Positions 1 to 6,515 of a stretch of 8,065 bases of DNA are shown piece by piece. A program made the position numbers and the translations under genes. This stretch comes from a gamma proteobacterium symbiont of Lucinoma myriamae (lineage in GTDB: Bacteria > Pseudomonadota > Gammaproteobacteria > GRL18): NCBI GenBank assembly GCA_025655635.1, contig JAHXIM010000272.1, positions 1-8,065 on the forward strand, written 5' to 3'. The notes beneath the pieces were generated by a model. That model did not search any database. It was not told the DNA's origin and saw only the letters and a list, made by a program, of their open reading frames with translations. Positions within the stretch are counted from its first letter, which is position 1; the number at the start of each line of letters is the position of its first letter.

Positions 1-23
1 ATAACAATTTGATCAGGAACAAT

Positions 24-50
24 TAAATTACAATTAATGTTGTACGATAA
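24..50 (+). promoter_or_regulatory. Candidate sigma-28 (FliA-type) promoter
   Basis: TAAA at 24-27 is followed after exactly 15 bases by TACGATAA at 43-50. The known FliA pattern is TAAA, 15 bases, then GCCGATAA, so the core TAAA and CGATAA both match at the right spacing. Transcription would start near 57-60, giving a leader of about 60 bases before the ATG at 121. The octamer ACAATTAA occurs twice here (19-26 and 30-37), overlapping the -35 part. A flagellar sigma promoter fits the motility-like gene downstream, but AT-rich DNA yields chance matches. Confidence 0.42.
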
Positions 51-120
51 TCTATCAATTCATGATGATTATCTTTTTTCAGGATCGACTAAATAGTTAG
101 ACAATTTTTATGAGGTAGGT

Positions 121-306
121 ATGGAAATTTCAGGTGTTCCAACGGGAGTTGTTGTTGATACTGCTGTGAAAAGTGCAGATGCAAGTACTAACAATGAAGT
201 TGATAAGAAAACTCAAAATGTAGAATCACAGACTGAAACTGAATCTAAGGATGCTGTACCACAAACATCTGAGAATTTGGGACAGAATATCAACGTTCAG
301 GTATAG
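121..306 (+). CDS. Small YjfB-like putative motility protein
   Basis: This 61-residue ORF starts at an ATG preceded by GAGGT (112-116) four bases upstream and ends in TAG. The N-terminus MEISGV and the C-terminus LGQNINVQV resemble the two ends of the short YjfB family (annotated 'putative motility protein'), which typically begin MDISG/MEVSG and finish with LGxNIDxxV. The middle (about residues 18-50) is polar and acidic, rich in Ser, Thr, Glu, Asp and Asn, has no cysteine and no membrane segment, and lacks the alanine/methionine-rich helix usual in that family. It is therefore a divergent member at best. The molecular role of YjfB proteins is not well established. The gene stands alone, preceded by a FliA-like promoter and converging on dam with a 30-base gap. 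No signal peptide is visible, so it is probably cytoplasmic. I am confident it is a gene and only moderately confident of the family. Confidence 0.6.
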   Translation: MEISGVPTGVVVDTAVKSADASTNNEVDKKTQNVESQTETESKDAVPQTSENLGQNINVQV

Positions 307-336
307 AGCTGTTTAATATGAGCGGTTAATTGTATA

Positions 337-1158
337 TCACTTAAATAGAGCAAGGACTTCTTGTGCCTTTTCTCTTTGATCTCCCTTGCAACTTATACTC
401 CTTTGCACGCTAAAGGTTGTCAATTCTGCATTTTTATAAATTTCTTTGGTAAAATCAGTTAAATGATTTGATATCAACACCGGTATGCCTTTGTCAGCAG
501 TTTGTTCAGCTAGCTGTGCTAGCCTTTTCTGTTGTTCCATGCTGAATGTTTTTTCAACATACCTAAAAGAACTATTACTGGCATTTAATGGCACATAGGG
601 CGGGTCACAATAAAAAACATCACCCTTTTGAGCCATTGAGAAGCTAGTTTCAAAATCTTGGGTAATAAATTCAGCTAATAAGCTTTTTTCTGAAAATTCT
701 TGTAAATAGCGTTCTGGAAAAGTAATATTCTTATATTTTCCAAAAGGTACATTAAATCCTCCACTGGAATTATAGCGACATAATCCATTATATCCATGCT
801 TATTTAAGTATAGAAACAGGGCAGCTCTTAATTGCTTACTTTTAGTTTTGTTAAATTTTGCTCTAAATTCATAATATTTTTCGGCTTCGTTATTTGATAC
901 TTTAAATAACTTACTACAATATGGGATAAATTTTTCTGGATTACTTTGTAGTTGGTTATAAATATTAATAACATCACTATTAGTGTCGGCAATTAAATTT
1001 TTCTCATACTTAGTATTAAGAAATACTGTAGCTGAGCCACAAAATGGTTCAACTAACCGTTCTCCTTCTGGTAGATTTCCCCAAATTTTTTCTATAATTT
1101 TTCGTTTTCCACCTGCCCATTTAAGAAAAGGGACTTTTGATTTTTCTTTAGTATTCAC
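337..1158 (-). CDS. dam: DNA adenine methyltransferase, Dam family
   Basis: The 273-residue product matches the usual size of Dam (about 270-280), an S-adenosylmethionine-dependent enzyme that methylates the N6 of adenine. Seen in order: PFLKWAGGKR near the N-terminus (residues 10-19), part of the cofactor-binding fold; VEPFCGSATVF (36-46), the FxGxG-type AdoMet motif with Cys and Ala variants; a D12-class central region with LNKHGYNGLCRYN (118-130); the catalytic DPPY motif at 185-188; and ISNH at 229-232. GATC is the expected target from family knowledge, but specificity cannot be proven from sequence and some D12 enzymes differ. No restriction endonuclease gene lies nearby, which favours an orphan housekeeping methylase. 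The start is GTG at 1158, six bases after the argA stop and in the same frame as argA. No Shine-Dalgarno is well placed; GAG lies about 12 bases upstream inside argA, so translational coupling to argA is likely. The stop is TGA. Confidence 0.9.
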   Translation of the reverse strand: MNTKEKSKVPFLKWAGGKRKIIEKIWGNLPEGERLVEPFCGSATVFLNTKYEKNLIADTNSDVINIYNQLQSNPEKFIPYCSKLFKVSNNEAEKYYEFRAKFNKTKSKQLRAALFLYLNKHGYNGLCRYNSSGGFNVPFGKYKNITFPERYLQEFSEKSLLAEFITQDFETSFSMAQKGDVFYCDPPYVPLNASNSSFRYVEKTFSMEQQKRLAQLAEQTADKGIPVLISNHLTDFTKEIYKNAELTTFSVQRSISCKGDQREKAQEVLALFK

Positions 1159-1164
1159 AGATTT

Positions 1165-2607
1165 TTATAGCTCTTTTACAAAAACGGCTGAGTTTCGTTG
1201 ATAGTTGTATAGTACTTGTTTTTCTCCAGGTAAGTCCTGTAGTGTTTTTTTATTAAAGCCATGTTCTATAAACCAGTGAGTTGCCTGTGTTGTCAGGATG
1301 AATAATTCTTTTAAGTTTTTCTTTTGTGCTTCTTTACAGATGTGGCTGAATAATTTTTCGCCCCGACCCTGTGACTGATATTCAGGTGCGATAGCTAAGC
1401 AGGCTATTTCAGCCTGCTGTTTATTATCAAAAAGATATAGGGCAGCGCAACCAATGATCTGTTTTTCACGTTCGATGATATAAAAATTTTTTATTTCAGT
1501 TTCAAGACGTTCGCGCGAGCGTTTTACCAGCAATCCGGAATCTTCTAACGGTTTTATTAATTCTATAATCCCATTTACATCTTCAATATTGGCAGAGCGT
1601 ATATCTTCCAGATGATCAGTGCAAACGAGTGTGCCGATGCCTCTTTGGGTAAATAATTCCAGTAAGAGAGAGCCATCAATATTGCGATCAATTATGTGCA
1701 CTCGTTGAACAGCCATTTTACTGGCATGACTTATGCGTTGATAGTGGCGGATAACATCACTTTGTTCTGTATCTTCTGTATTAATTATTGTATCGAGTTC
1801 TTGTGTGGTGATCTCATGTAATAAATTTTTTTCGTGATCAAAGATGCCCCGGGTATCGTCAATAAAAATTAATTTGTCTGCGTTTAGCTCAATTGAGCTG
1901 AGAGTTGCCAGATCTTCACCATTGATATTAAAAATTTCTCCTGTGGGTGAATAACCTACGGGTGATAATAAAATGACATCACCGGCATTGAGAGAATGCT
2001 TAATTGATGTGGTATCTATTTTTCTAATGTCACCTGTATGTAAATAATCAACACCATTAATTATTCCTTTTGGTTTGGCTATTACATAGTTACCGGAAAT
2101 AATATTTATTTGTGAACCAGCCATGGGAGTATATTTTAAACTGGTTGAAAAGAGTGCTTCTATATCTATGCGTATACTGCCTGAAACTTCTTTAATAACT
2201 TGCATGACTTTATTGTCGGTAATGCGCAAGCCATGAAAAAATTCTGACTGGATATTGGCCTCATTGAGGCGTTTTTCAATTTGATTTCGGGCGCCATGTA
2301 CCAGAACCAGTTTGACGCCCAGACTATTAAGCAGGGTGATATCATGTACAAACGACGGGAATTCATTATCCGCCAGTATATCGTCGCTAAAATAAATGAC
2401 GAAGGTCTGATCTCTAAAGGCATTGATATAGGGGGCGGCATTGCGAAACTGCTGTACAAAACTAAGATAAGTGCCCAGATCAGCATTATTAGTTAAAGGT
2501 ACATTTTGTGAAAAGCCTTTAGCTGATGGTTTATTTTGCAAAGAGCCTTTAGCCAATGGCTTATTATGCAAAGAGTCATTGAGTATTTTTGTGTTAGAAT
2601 TAGCCAT
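1165..2607 (-). CDS. argA: N-acetylglutamate synthase (amino-acid N-acetyltransferase)
   Basis: ArgA makes N-acetylglutamate from acetyl-CoA and glutamate, the first committed step of arginine synthesis, in the cytoplasm. Residues about 55-335 form the amino-acid-kinase-like domain, with VLVHGARNQIEKRL (101-114) and HGLRITD (125-131), which in the family bind substrate or the feedback inhibitor arginine. Residues about 338-480 form the GNAT domain, with the acetyl-CoA loop LAIAPEYQSQGRGEKLF (404-420) and the typical ending LYNYQRNS (466-473). The product has 480 residues against about 443 for E. coli ArgA. The excess is an N-terminal extension of about 40 residues containing a degenerate 10-residue repeat. 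The ATG at 2607 has no Shine-Dalgarno and lies against an extended -10 box, so it may be leaderless. A TTG at 2541 (codon 23), preceded by AAAGG, is an alternative start inside the repeats. dam follows 6 bases downstream, presumably on the same transcript. Confidence 0.93.
   Translation of the reverse strand: MANSNTKILNDSLHNKPLAKGSLQNKPSAKGFSQNVPLTNNADLGTYLSFVQQFRNAAPYINAFRDQTFVIYFSDDILADNEFPSFVHDITLLNSLGVKLVLVHGARNQIEKRLNEANIQSEFFHGLRITDNKVMQVIKEVSGSIRIDIEALFSTSLKYTPMAGSQINIISGNYVIAKPKGIINGVDYLHTGDIRKIDTTSIKHSLNAGDVILLSPVGYSPTGEIFNINGEDLATLSSIELNADKLIFIDDTRGIFDHEKNLLHEITTQELDTIINTEDTEQSDVIRHYQRISHASKMAVQRVHIIDRNIDGSLLLELFTQRGIGTLVCTDHLEDIRSANIEDVNGIIELIKPLEDSGLLVKRSRERLETEIKNFYIIEREKQIIGCAALYLFDNKQQAEIACLAIAPEYQSQGRGEKLFSHICKEAQKKNLKELFILTTQATHWFIEHGFNKKTLQDLPGEKQVLYNYQRNSAVFVKEL
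2485..2574 (-). repeat. 30-bp tandem repeat in the 5' end of argA
   Basis: Two adjacent 30-base units, 2545-2574 and 2515-2544, agree at about 26 of 30 positions. A third unit, 2485-2514, is much more degenerate. Because 30 is a multiple of three, they encode in-frame decapeptides of the form SLxNKPxAKG (residues 12-21 and 22-31). The first two units encode the junction GCTAAAGG, so each carries an SD-like AAAGG, and the boundary between them places AAAGG four bases before a TTG. The repeat lies outside the conserved ArgA fold. Confidence 0.8.
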
Positions 2608-2615
2608 ATTTTTTA

Positions 2616-2624
2616 ATTATATCA
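2616..2624 (-). promoter_or_regulatory. Extended -10 promoter of argA-dam
   Basis: Read on the minus strand, bases 2624 to 2616 are TGATATAAT, a perfect TGnTATAAT extended -10 element. No convincing -35 box is seen 16-18 bases upstream, which extended -10 promoters can dispense with. The predicted transcription start is at about 2609, two bases before the argA ATG at 2607. The site lies in the 41-base gap shared with the divergent symporter gene. Confidence 0.5.
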
Positions 2625-2648
2625 CTGTTTGTGGACTATTAACCTATT

Positions 2649-4210
2649 ATGGCGTTATCCTTTGCTGATTTGTTTGCTCTAATTGCTTACCTAAGTGTTG
2701 TTATGGCTATTGGCCTTTACTTTTCCAAAAAAATACCAGTACTGAAGAGTATTTTGTTGGTGGTCGTTCTTTTTCCGGGTGGGTTATCGGTTTGAGTCTT
2801 GTTGGTACCTCTATCAGTTCTATTACTTTTCTTGCTTATCCTGGAGATGCCTACAAAACTGCCTGGTTACGTTACTTACCCAATTTAATGCTGCCGGTTG
2901 CAATTTTTATTGCCGCCTATGTATTTTTGCCTTTTTTCCGTAGAGGAAATACCATTACTGCTTACGAATATCTGGAACATCGTTTTGGCCCGTTAATACG
3001 TGTTTATGGTGCTCTGGTTTTTATTATAGGTCAGTTAGTTCGCATTAGTCTTATTTTGTATCTTCTTTCTTTATTGATTCATGAACTCACCGGTTTATCT
3101 CCAGAAATGTCTATCATTCTTGGTGGTGTACTTGTTGCGGTGTATACAATCGTTGGAGGTATTGATGCGGTAATATGGACTGATGTTTTACAGACTATTG
3201 TGTTAGTGATCGGTGGTTTATTTTGTCTGGCTGTTATTATCAGCAGTTTGCCAGGCGGTCTGGAACAGATTATCACTACTGCTTCAGAGCAGGGGAAGTT
3301 AGCTTTTTCTGAATTGCGTGATGGACAATTAGTGCCTGTTGAATGGTCATTATCACTACAAGATAAAACAAGTTCTATGCTCTTATTACTGGGTTTAACG
3401 GCCTGGTTAACAGAATACAGTGCCAATCAAAATACGGTACAGCGTTTTTGTGCTTCAAAAAGTGATGCAGAAGCTCGCTAGGCAATGTTTGTCTGTGCAT
3501 TTAGCAGTCTGCCGATTTGGGCGTTTTATATGTTTTTAGGTACAGCGCTTTATGTTTTCTTTCAGGTGTTCCCTACAGAAACAGCCAGCCAGATTTTAAA
3601 TGGAGAACAAAAAGCTGAACAAATTCTCCCTTATTTTATTAATCATTATTTGCCTTCAGGTGTTGCCGGTATCGTTATTGCTGCGGCTTTAGCTGCGGCG
3701 ATGTCATCGCTGGATTCCAGTATTAATGCAATATCAACAGTTTCTATTGTTGATATATACAAGCGTTTTTTTCACTTTAATAATGGGCGTGAAAAAGAGG
3801 ACAAGCATTATTTGCTGGTAGCTAAACTCATTGCCGTTATTGTTTCTATTATTATGATTATGGGGGCTATGTTTTTAATGAATGCGGAAACTAAAACATT
3901 ACAGGACACGGCAACTATTTTAGTGTCGATTATATCTGGCGGCGTATTGGGTATTTATTTATTGGGCTTTTTTACTAATCAGGGGGATGCAAGATCCATC
4001 TGGAGTGGTTTGATTCTCACTGCATTGTTTACCATCTGGACTATTTTGGTGAAGAAAGATTTATTACCAGATAGTTGGGTTGTTCCATTTGATTTGTATT
4101 ATACTTCTATCATCGGTAATTTACTGATGTTTGTCATCGGTTTTTTTGCGTCCCGGTTTATTTTCCAGCGTCAATCAGCTGTCGGTGATATGTCAGTTTG
4201 GGGAAAATAG
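2649..4210 (+). pseudogene. Sodium:solute symporter (SSS family), frameshifted and interrupted by TAG
   Basis: Joined across its lesions the reading frame covers about 520 residues, the normal SSS length, with many hydrophobic segments: an inner-membrane Na+-coupled transporter. Family hallmarks seen include EEYFVGGRS after the first helix, then GTSISSITFLAYPGDAY, VYTIVGGIDAVIWTDVLQ and, near the sodium-site helix, ALAAAMSSLDSSINAIS. The start is ATG 2649 without a clear Shine-Dalgarno. The first 28 codons (to 2732) are in one frame and the rest lies in the -1 frame; the switch is at seven A (2727-2733), and eight A would restore it. The uncorrected frame stops at TGA 2793-2795. A second lesion is TAG at 3479-3481, between EAR and AMF, where CAG (Gln) would fit as a single C-to-T change. 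Everything else is well conserved, so decay is recent, or the gene is recoded, or the read is wrong. The substrate cannot be told. It diverges from argA across 41 bases, with at best a weak promoter (TTGTGT 2589, TTTAAT 2612). Confidence 0.85.
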
Positions 4211-4248
4211 CTTTATTATAGAGCTAAGGAATCAATCAAAGAGTTAAC

Positions 4249-4421
4249 ATGTTTTCTTTGCTGGTTTTAATTGTTTTTCTGTTATTCTCCTTTGTTTGTC
4301 AAATCAGGTTTCAGAACCTGATCCCTCTGAAATTGTTGTGTCGTACTGAGCTGTGGATATTCCTGAGCAGGTGGTTATGCGTAAAGGCCTCGAAGCCTCA
4401 GCTAAGGCACTAAATCAATAA
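4249..4421 (+). pseudogene. Remnant of a small exported or lipoprotein-like gene
   Basis: An ATG at 4249 with AAAGAG (4238-4243) five bases upstream begins a strongly hydrophobic signal-like stretch, MFSLLVLIVFLLFSFVCQ. It resembles a lipoprotein signal ending at Cys, although a basic residue near the start and a good lipobox are missing. After that the same frame turns into unlikely sequence (stop at 4411-4413), while the -1 frame reads QVSEPDPSEIVVSY, then a TGA at 4347-4349, then AVDIPEQVVMRKGLEASAKA up to TAA at 4419-4421. One extra A in the AAA at 4301-4303 would join the two. The joined product would be about 58 residues. I do not recognise a family. An intact 54-codon ORF in the first frame (4249-4413) is the alternative reading. 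It lies 38 bases after the symporter and may have shared its transcript. Confidence 0.35.
4303..4322. repeat. 8-bp perfect inverted repeat with 4-base loop
   Basis: ATCAGGTT (4303-4310) and AACCTGAT (4315-4322) are exact reverse complements around TCAG. No T-run follows, so it is not an intrinsic terminator. It lies within the decayed small ORF and could be chance, a hairpin or a protein-binding palindrome. Confidence 0.6.
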
Positions 4422-4452
4422 AGACTGACTATTTTTATTCCTCATTAACTCA

Positions 4453-4458
4453 TATAAT
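4453..4458 (+). promoter_or_regulatory. -10 box of a likely ilvD promoter
   Basis: TATAAT at 4453-4458 is a perfect -10 hexamer. The -35 region at the normal 17-base spacing (4430-4435, TATTTT) is poor, and a better hexamer, CTGACT at 4425-4430, is too far away. Transcription would start near 4465, giving an ilvD leader of about 95 bases that contains the heptamer array. No Ile/Leu/Val-rich leader peptide is encoded in it (the only ATG, at 4476, stops after three codons), so classical ilv attenuation is not supported. Confidence 0.45.
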
Positions 4459-4478
4459 AGACTTAAATATAAAACATG

Positions 4479-4542
4479 AGTCGATAGTCAAACGTATTGC
4501 AGCTTTTGACTCTTGACTACGGACTTACGACTACAGACTTTT
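4479..4542. repeat. GACTNNN heptamer array with inverted copies, ilvD leader
   Basis: GACT occurs at 4508, 4515, 4522, 4529 and 4536, exactly every 7 bases, so 4508-4542 is five GACTNNN units. Upstream, AGTC at 4479 and at 4486 is the same unit on the other strand, also 7 bases apart. The facing units can pair: AGTCAAA (4486-4492) with TTTGACT (4505-4511), then after a 3-base mismatch AGTC (4479-4482) with GACT (4515-4518), closing a 12-base loop. The array ends 5 bases before the ilvD Shine-Dalgarno. Confidence 0.7.
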
Positions 4543-4558
4543 CTTTTAAGGACTTTTT

Positions 4559-6415
4559 ATGCCTGAATACCGTTCAAGAACAACCACTGCCGGCAGAAAT
4601 ATGGCGGGCGCAAGAGCACTATGGCGTGCGACTGGAATGAAAGATGATGACTTCCAAAAGCCGATCATTGCCATTGCCAACTCATTTACCCAATTTGTTC
4701 CAGGCCATGTGCATTTAAAAGATATGGGGCAACTAGTCGCCAGAGAAATTGAAAAAGCCGGTGGCGTGGCCAAAGAATTTAATACCATCGCCGTTGATGA
4801 TGGTATCGCCATGGGGCACGATGGTATGTTGTATAGCCTGCCATCCAGAGAAGTGATCTCAGATGCGGTTGAATACATGTGCAATGCCCATTGTGCTGAT
4901 GCTTTAGTGTGTATTTCCAATTGTGACAAAATAACACCGGGAATGCTTAATGCCTCTTTGCGTTTAAATATACCCGTAATTTTTGTCTCTGGTGGACCCA
5001 TGGAATCGGGCAAAGTGGTTATGCATGGCAAAGAAGTGCATCTTGATCTGGTTGATGCCATGGTTTCAGCTGTTGATGATAAGGTCAGTGACGCTGATAC
5101 TGATATTATGGAACGTTCTGCTTGTCCAACCTGCGGCTCTTGCTCAGGTATGTTTACCGCAAACTCCATGAACTGCCTAACTGAGGCTCTGGGTTTATCT
5201 CTACCGGGTAATGGCTCCTTGCTGGCCACTCATGCTGATAGAAAAGAATTGTTTCTAGAAGCAGGGCGTCGAATTGTTGATTTGGCTAAACGCTATTATG
5301 AACAGGATGATGAGTCAGTTTTGCCGCGCAATATTGCCACCTTTGAAGCATTCGAAAATGCCATGAGTCTTGACATTGCCATGGGTGGTTCAACTAACAC
5401 CATATTGCATCTTCTGGCCGCTGCTCAGGAAGGTAAAATTCCTTTTACCATGGATGATATTGACAGACTTTCCAGAAAAGTACCGAACTTATGTAAGGTG
5501 GCACCCAGCACCCAAAAATACCATATGGAAGATGTTCATCGTGCCGGTGGTGTTATGGCTATTTTGGGTGAATTATCCAGAGCAGGTTTATTGAATACTG
5601 ACGTTAAGATGATTCATAGTGACTCAATGGCTGATGCTATTAATCATTATGATATTACGGTTTCTGACAATGATGATGTTAGACAAATGTTCATGGCAGG
5701 ACCTGGCGGTGTTCCTACTCAGGAGGCATTTAGTCAGTCAAAACGCTGGCCAAGCCTGGATGATGATCGCGAAGATGGTTGTATCCGAAACAAGGAACAT
5801 GCTTATAGTCAGGACGGTGGTCTAGCGGTTCTTTACGGTAATATTGCTGTAGATGGCTGTGTGGTTAAAACGGCTGGGGTTGATGATTCTATTCTCTGTT
5901 TTACCGGCCCGGCACGTATATTTGAGAGTCAGGATTCAGCCGTTGCTGCGATTTTAGATAATCAAATTAAAGCGGGTGATGTGGTCATTATTCGTTATGA
6001 AGGCCCTCGCGGCGGTCCGGGTATGCAGGAAATGCTCTACCCAACCAGTTATTTAAAATCTAAAGGCTTGGGTAAGGCCTGTGCACTATTAACCGATGGC
6101 CGTTTTTCTGGCGGCACTTCCGGTTTATCCATTGGTCATGCTTCACCTGAAGCGGCAGAAGGCGGTGCTATTGGTCTGATTGAAGAAGGGGACCTCATCG
6201 CAATTGATATCCCTAATCGTAAGATTGATGTTAAGGTCAGTGATGTTGAATTAGATCAACGCAGAACAACCATGGAAGCCAAAGGTGATGATGCCTGGCA
6301 GCCGGGCAGTCGGGTTCGTCATGTGAGTCAGGCACTACAGGCTTATGCCGCTATGACCACATCAGCCTCACGGGGTGCGGTGAGAGATGTCTCGCAGTTA
6401 AAAAGAAAATTTTAA
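4559..6415 (+). CDS. ilvD: Dihydroxy-acid dehydratase
   Basis: IlvD dehydrates 2,3-dihydroxy-isovalerate and 2,3-dihydroxy-3-methylvalerate to the 2-keto acids, the third step shared by valine and isoleucine synthesis (and leading to leucine and pantothenate). It acts in the cytoplasm with an Fe-S cluster and Mg2+. The 618 residues match E. coli IlvD (616) end to end. Seen: VDDGIAMGHDGM (79-90) with the Mg-ligand Asp81; SNCDKITPGM (120-129) with cluster Cys122 and Lys124, which is carbamylated in the family; CPTCGSCSGMFT (189-200) with cluster Cys195; AMGGSTNTILHL in the middle; and LTDGRFSGGTSGLSIGHASP in the C-terminal domain. Enzymes with this spacing are usually called the [4Fe-4S] enterobacterial type, which is oxygen-sensitive. 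The ATG at 4559 has AAGGA (4548-4552) six bases upstream, and MPEYRSRTTT is the expected beginning. The gene is flanked by its own -10 box and a terminator, so it is probably monocistronic. A long antisense ORF across its 5' part (4546-5229) is only a shadow of this gene. Confidence 0.97.
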   Translation: MPEYRSRTTTAGRNMAGARALWRATGMKDDDFQKPIIAIANSFTQFVPGHVHLKDMGQLVAREIEKAGGVAKEFNTIAVDDGIAMGHDGMLYSLPSREVISDAVEYMCNAHCADALVCISNCDKITPGMLNASLRLNIPVIFVSGGPMESGKVVMHGKEVHLDLVDAMVSAVDDKVSDADTDIMERSACPTCGSCSGMFTANSMNCLTEALGLSLPGNGSLLATHADRKELFLEAGRRIVDLAKRYYEQDDESVLPRNIATFEAFENAMSLDIAMGGSTNTILHLLAAAQEGKIPFTMDDIDRLSRKVPNLCKVAPSTQKYHMEDVHRAGGVMAILGELSRAGLLNTDVKMIHSDSMADAINHYDITVSDNDDVRQMFMAGPGGVPTQEAFSQSKRWPSLDDDREDGCIRNKEHAYSQDGGLAVLYGNIAVDGCVVKTAGVDDSILCFTGPARIFESQDSAVAAILDNQIKAGDVVIIRYEGPRGGPGMQEMLYPTSYLKSKGLGKACALLTDGRFSGGTSGLSIGHASPEAAEGGAIGLIEEGDLIAIDIPNRKIDVKVSDVELDQRRTTMEAKGDDAWQPGSRVRHVSQALQAYAAMTTSASRGAVRDVSQLKRKF

Positions 6416-6420
6416 CTTGA

Positions 6421-6464
6421 AAAACGACTGGTTTTTTAATTAAAATTGGTCGTTTTATTGTTTT
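6421..6464 (+). terminator. Rho-independent terminator of ilvD
   Basis: AAAACGAC (6421-6428) pairs with GTCGTTTT (6449-6456). The stem continues through three G-T wobble pairs and four A-T pairs to a 6-base loop (6436-6441), and the T-rich tail runs to 6464. It begins 5 bases after the ilvD stop, which supports a single-gene ilvD transcript. Confidence 0.8.
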
Positions 6465-6515
6465 GTGCCACAATATGTAGTAGATAAAGAAAAAAATAAC
6501 ACTATCGAGGGGATT

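Noticed and set aside
983..1201. Plus-strand ORF over the dam start
   Set aside because: It lies antisense to conserved Dam and ArgA sequence, with no ribosome site and no recognisable content.
2281..2668. Plus-strand ORFs antisense to argA, including one across its 5' repeats
   Set aside because: They are shadows of argA; the repeat is in frame with ArgA and these ORFs resemble nothing known.
3479..3481. Genetic-code change or pyrrolysine at TAG
   Set aside because: Other genes in the window use TAG as a normal terminator, and a C-to-T change of CAG explains the codon.
4303..4322. Inverted repeat as a terminator of the symporter transcript
   Set aside because: No T-run follows on either strand, and it lies well beyond the symporter stop, inside another ORF.
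4479..4542. CRISPR-like array
   Set aside because: The unit is only 7 bases with 3-base variable parts; there are no 25-40-base repeats with unique spacers and no cas genes.
4459..4558. ilv-type attenuator leader peptide
   Set aside because: The leader has only one ATG, which stops after three codons, and no Ile/Leu/Val codon run.
4546..5229. 227-codon ORF on the minus strand opposite ilvD
   Set aside because: It overlaps the conserved ilvD coding sequence, shows no recognisable protein features, and is explained by codon bias of ilvD.
6465..6515. GTG at 6465 as start of the first PilZ gene
   Set aside because: It begins within the ilvD terminator's T-rich tail and lacks a ribosome site, whereas ATG 6516 has a strong one.
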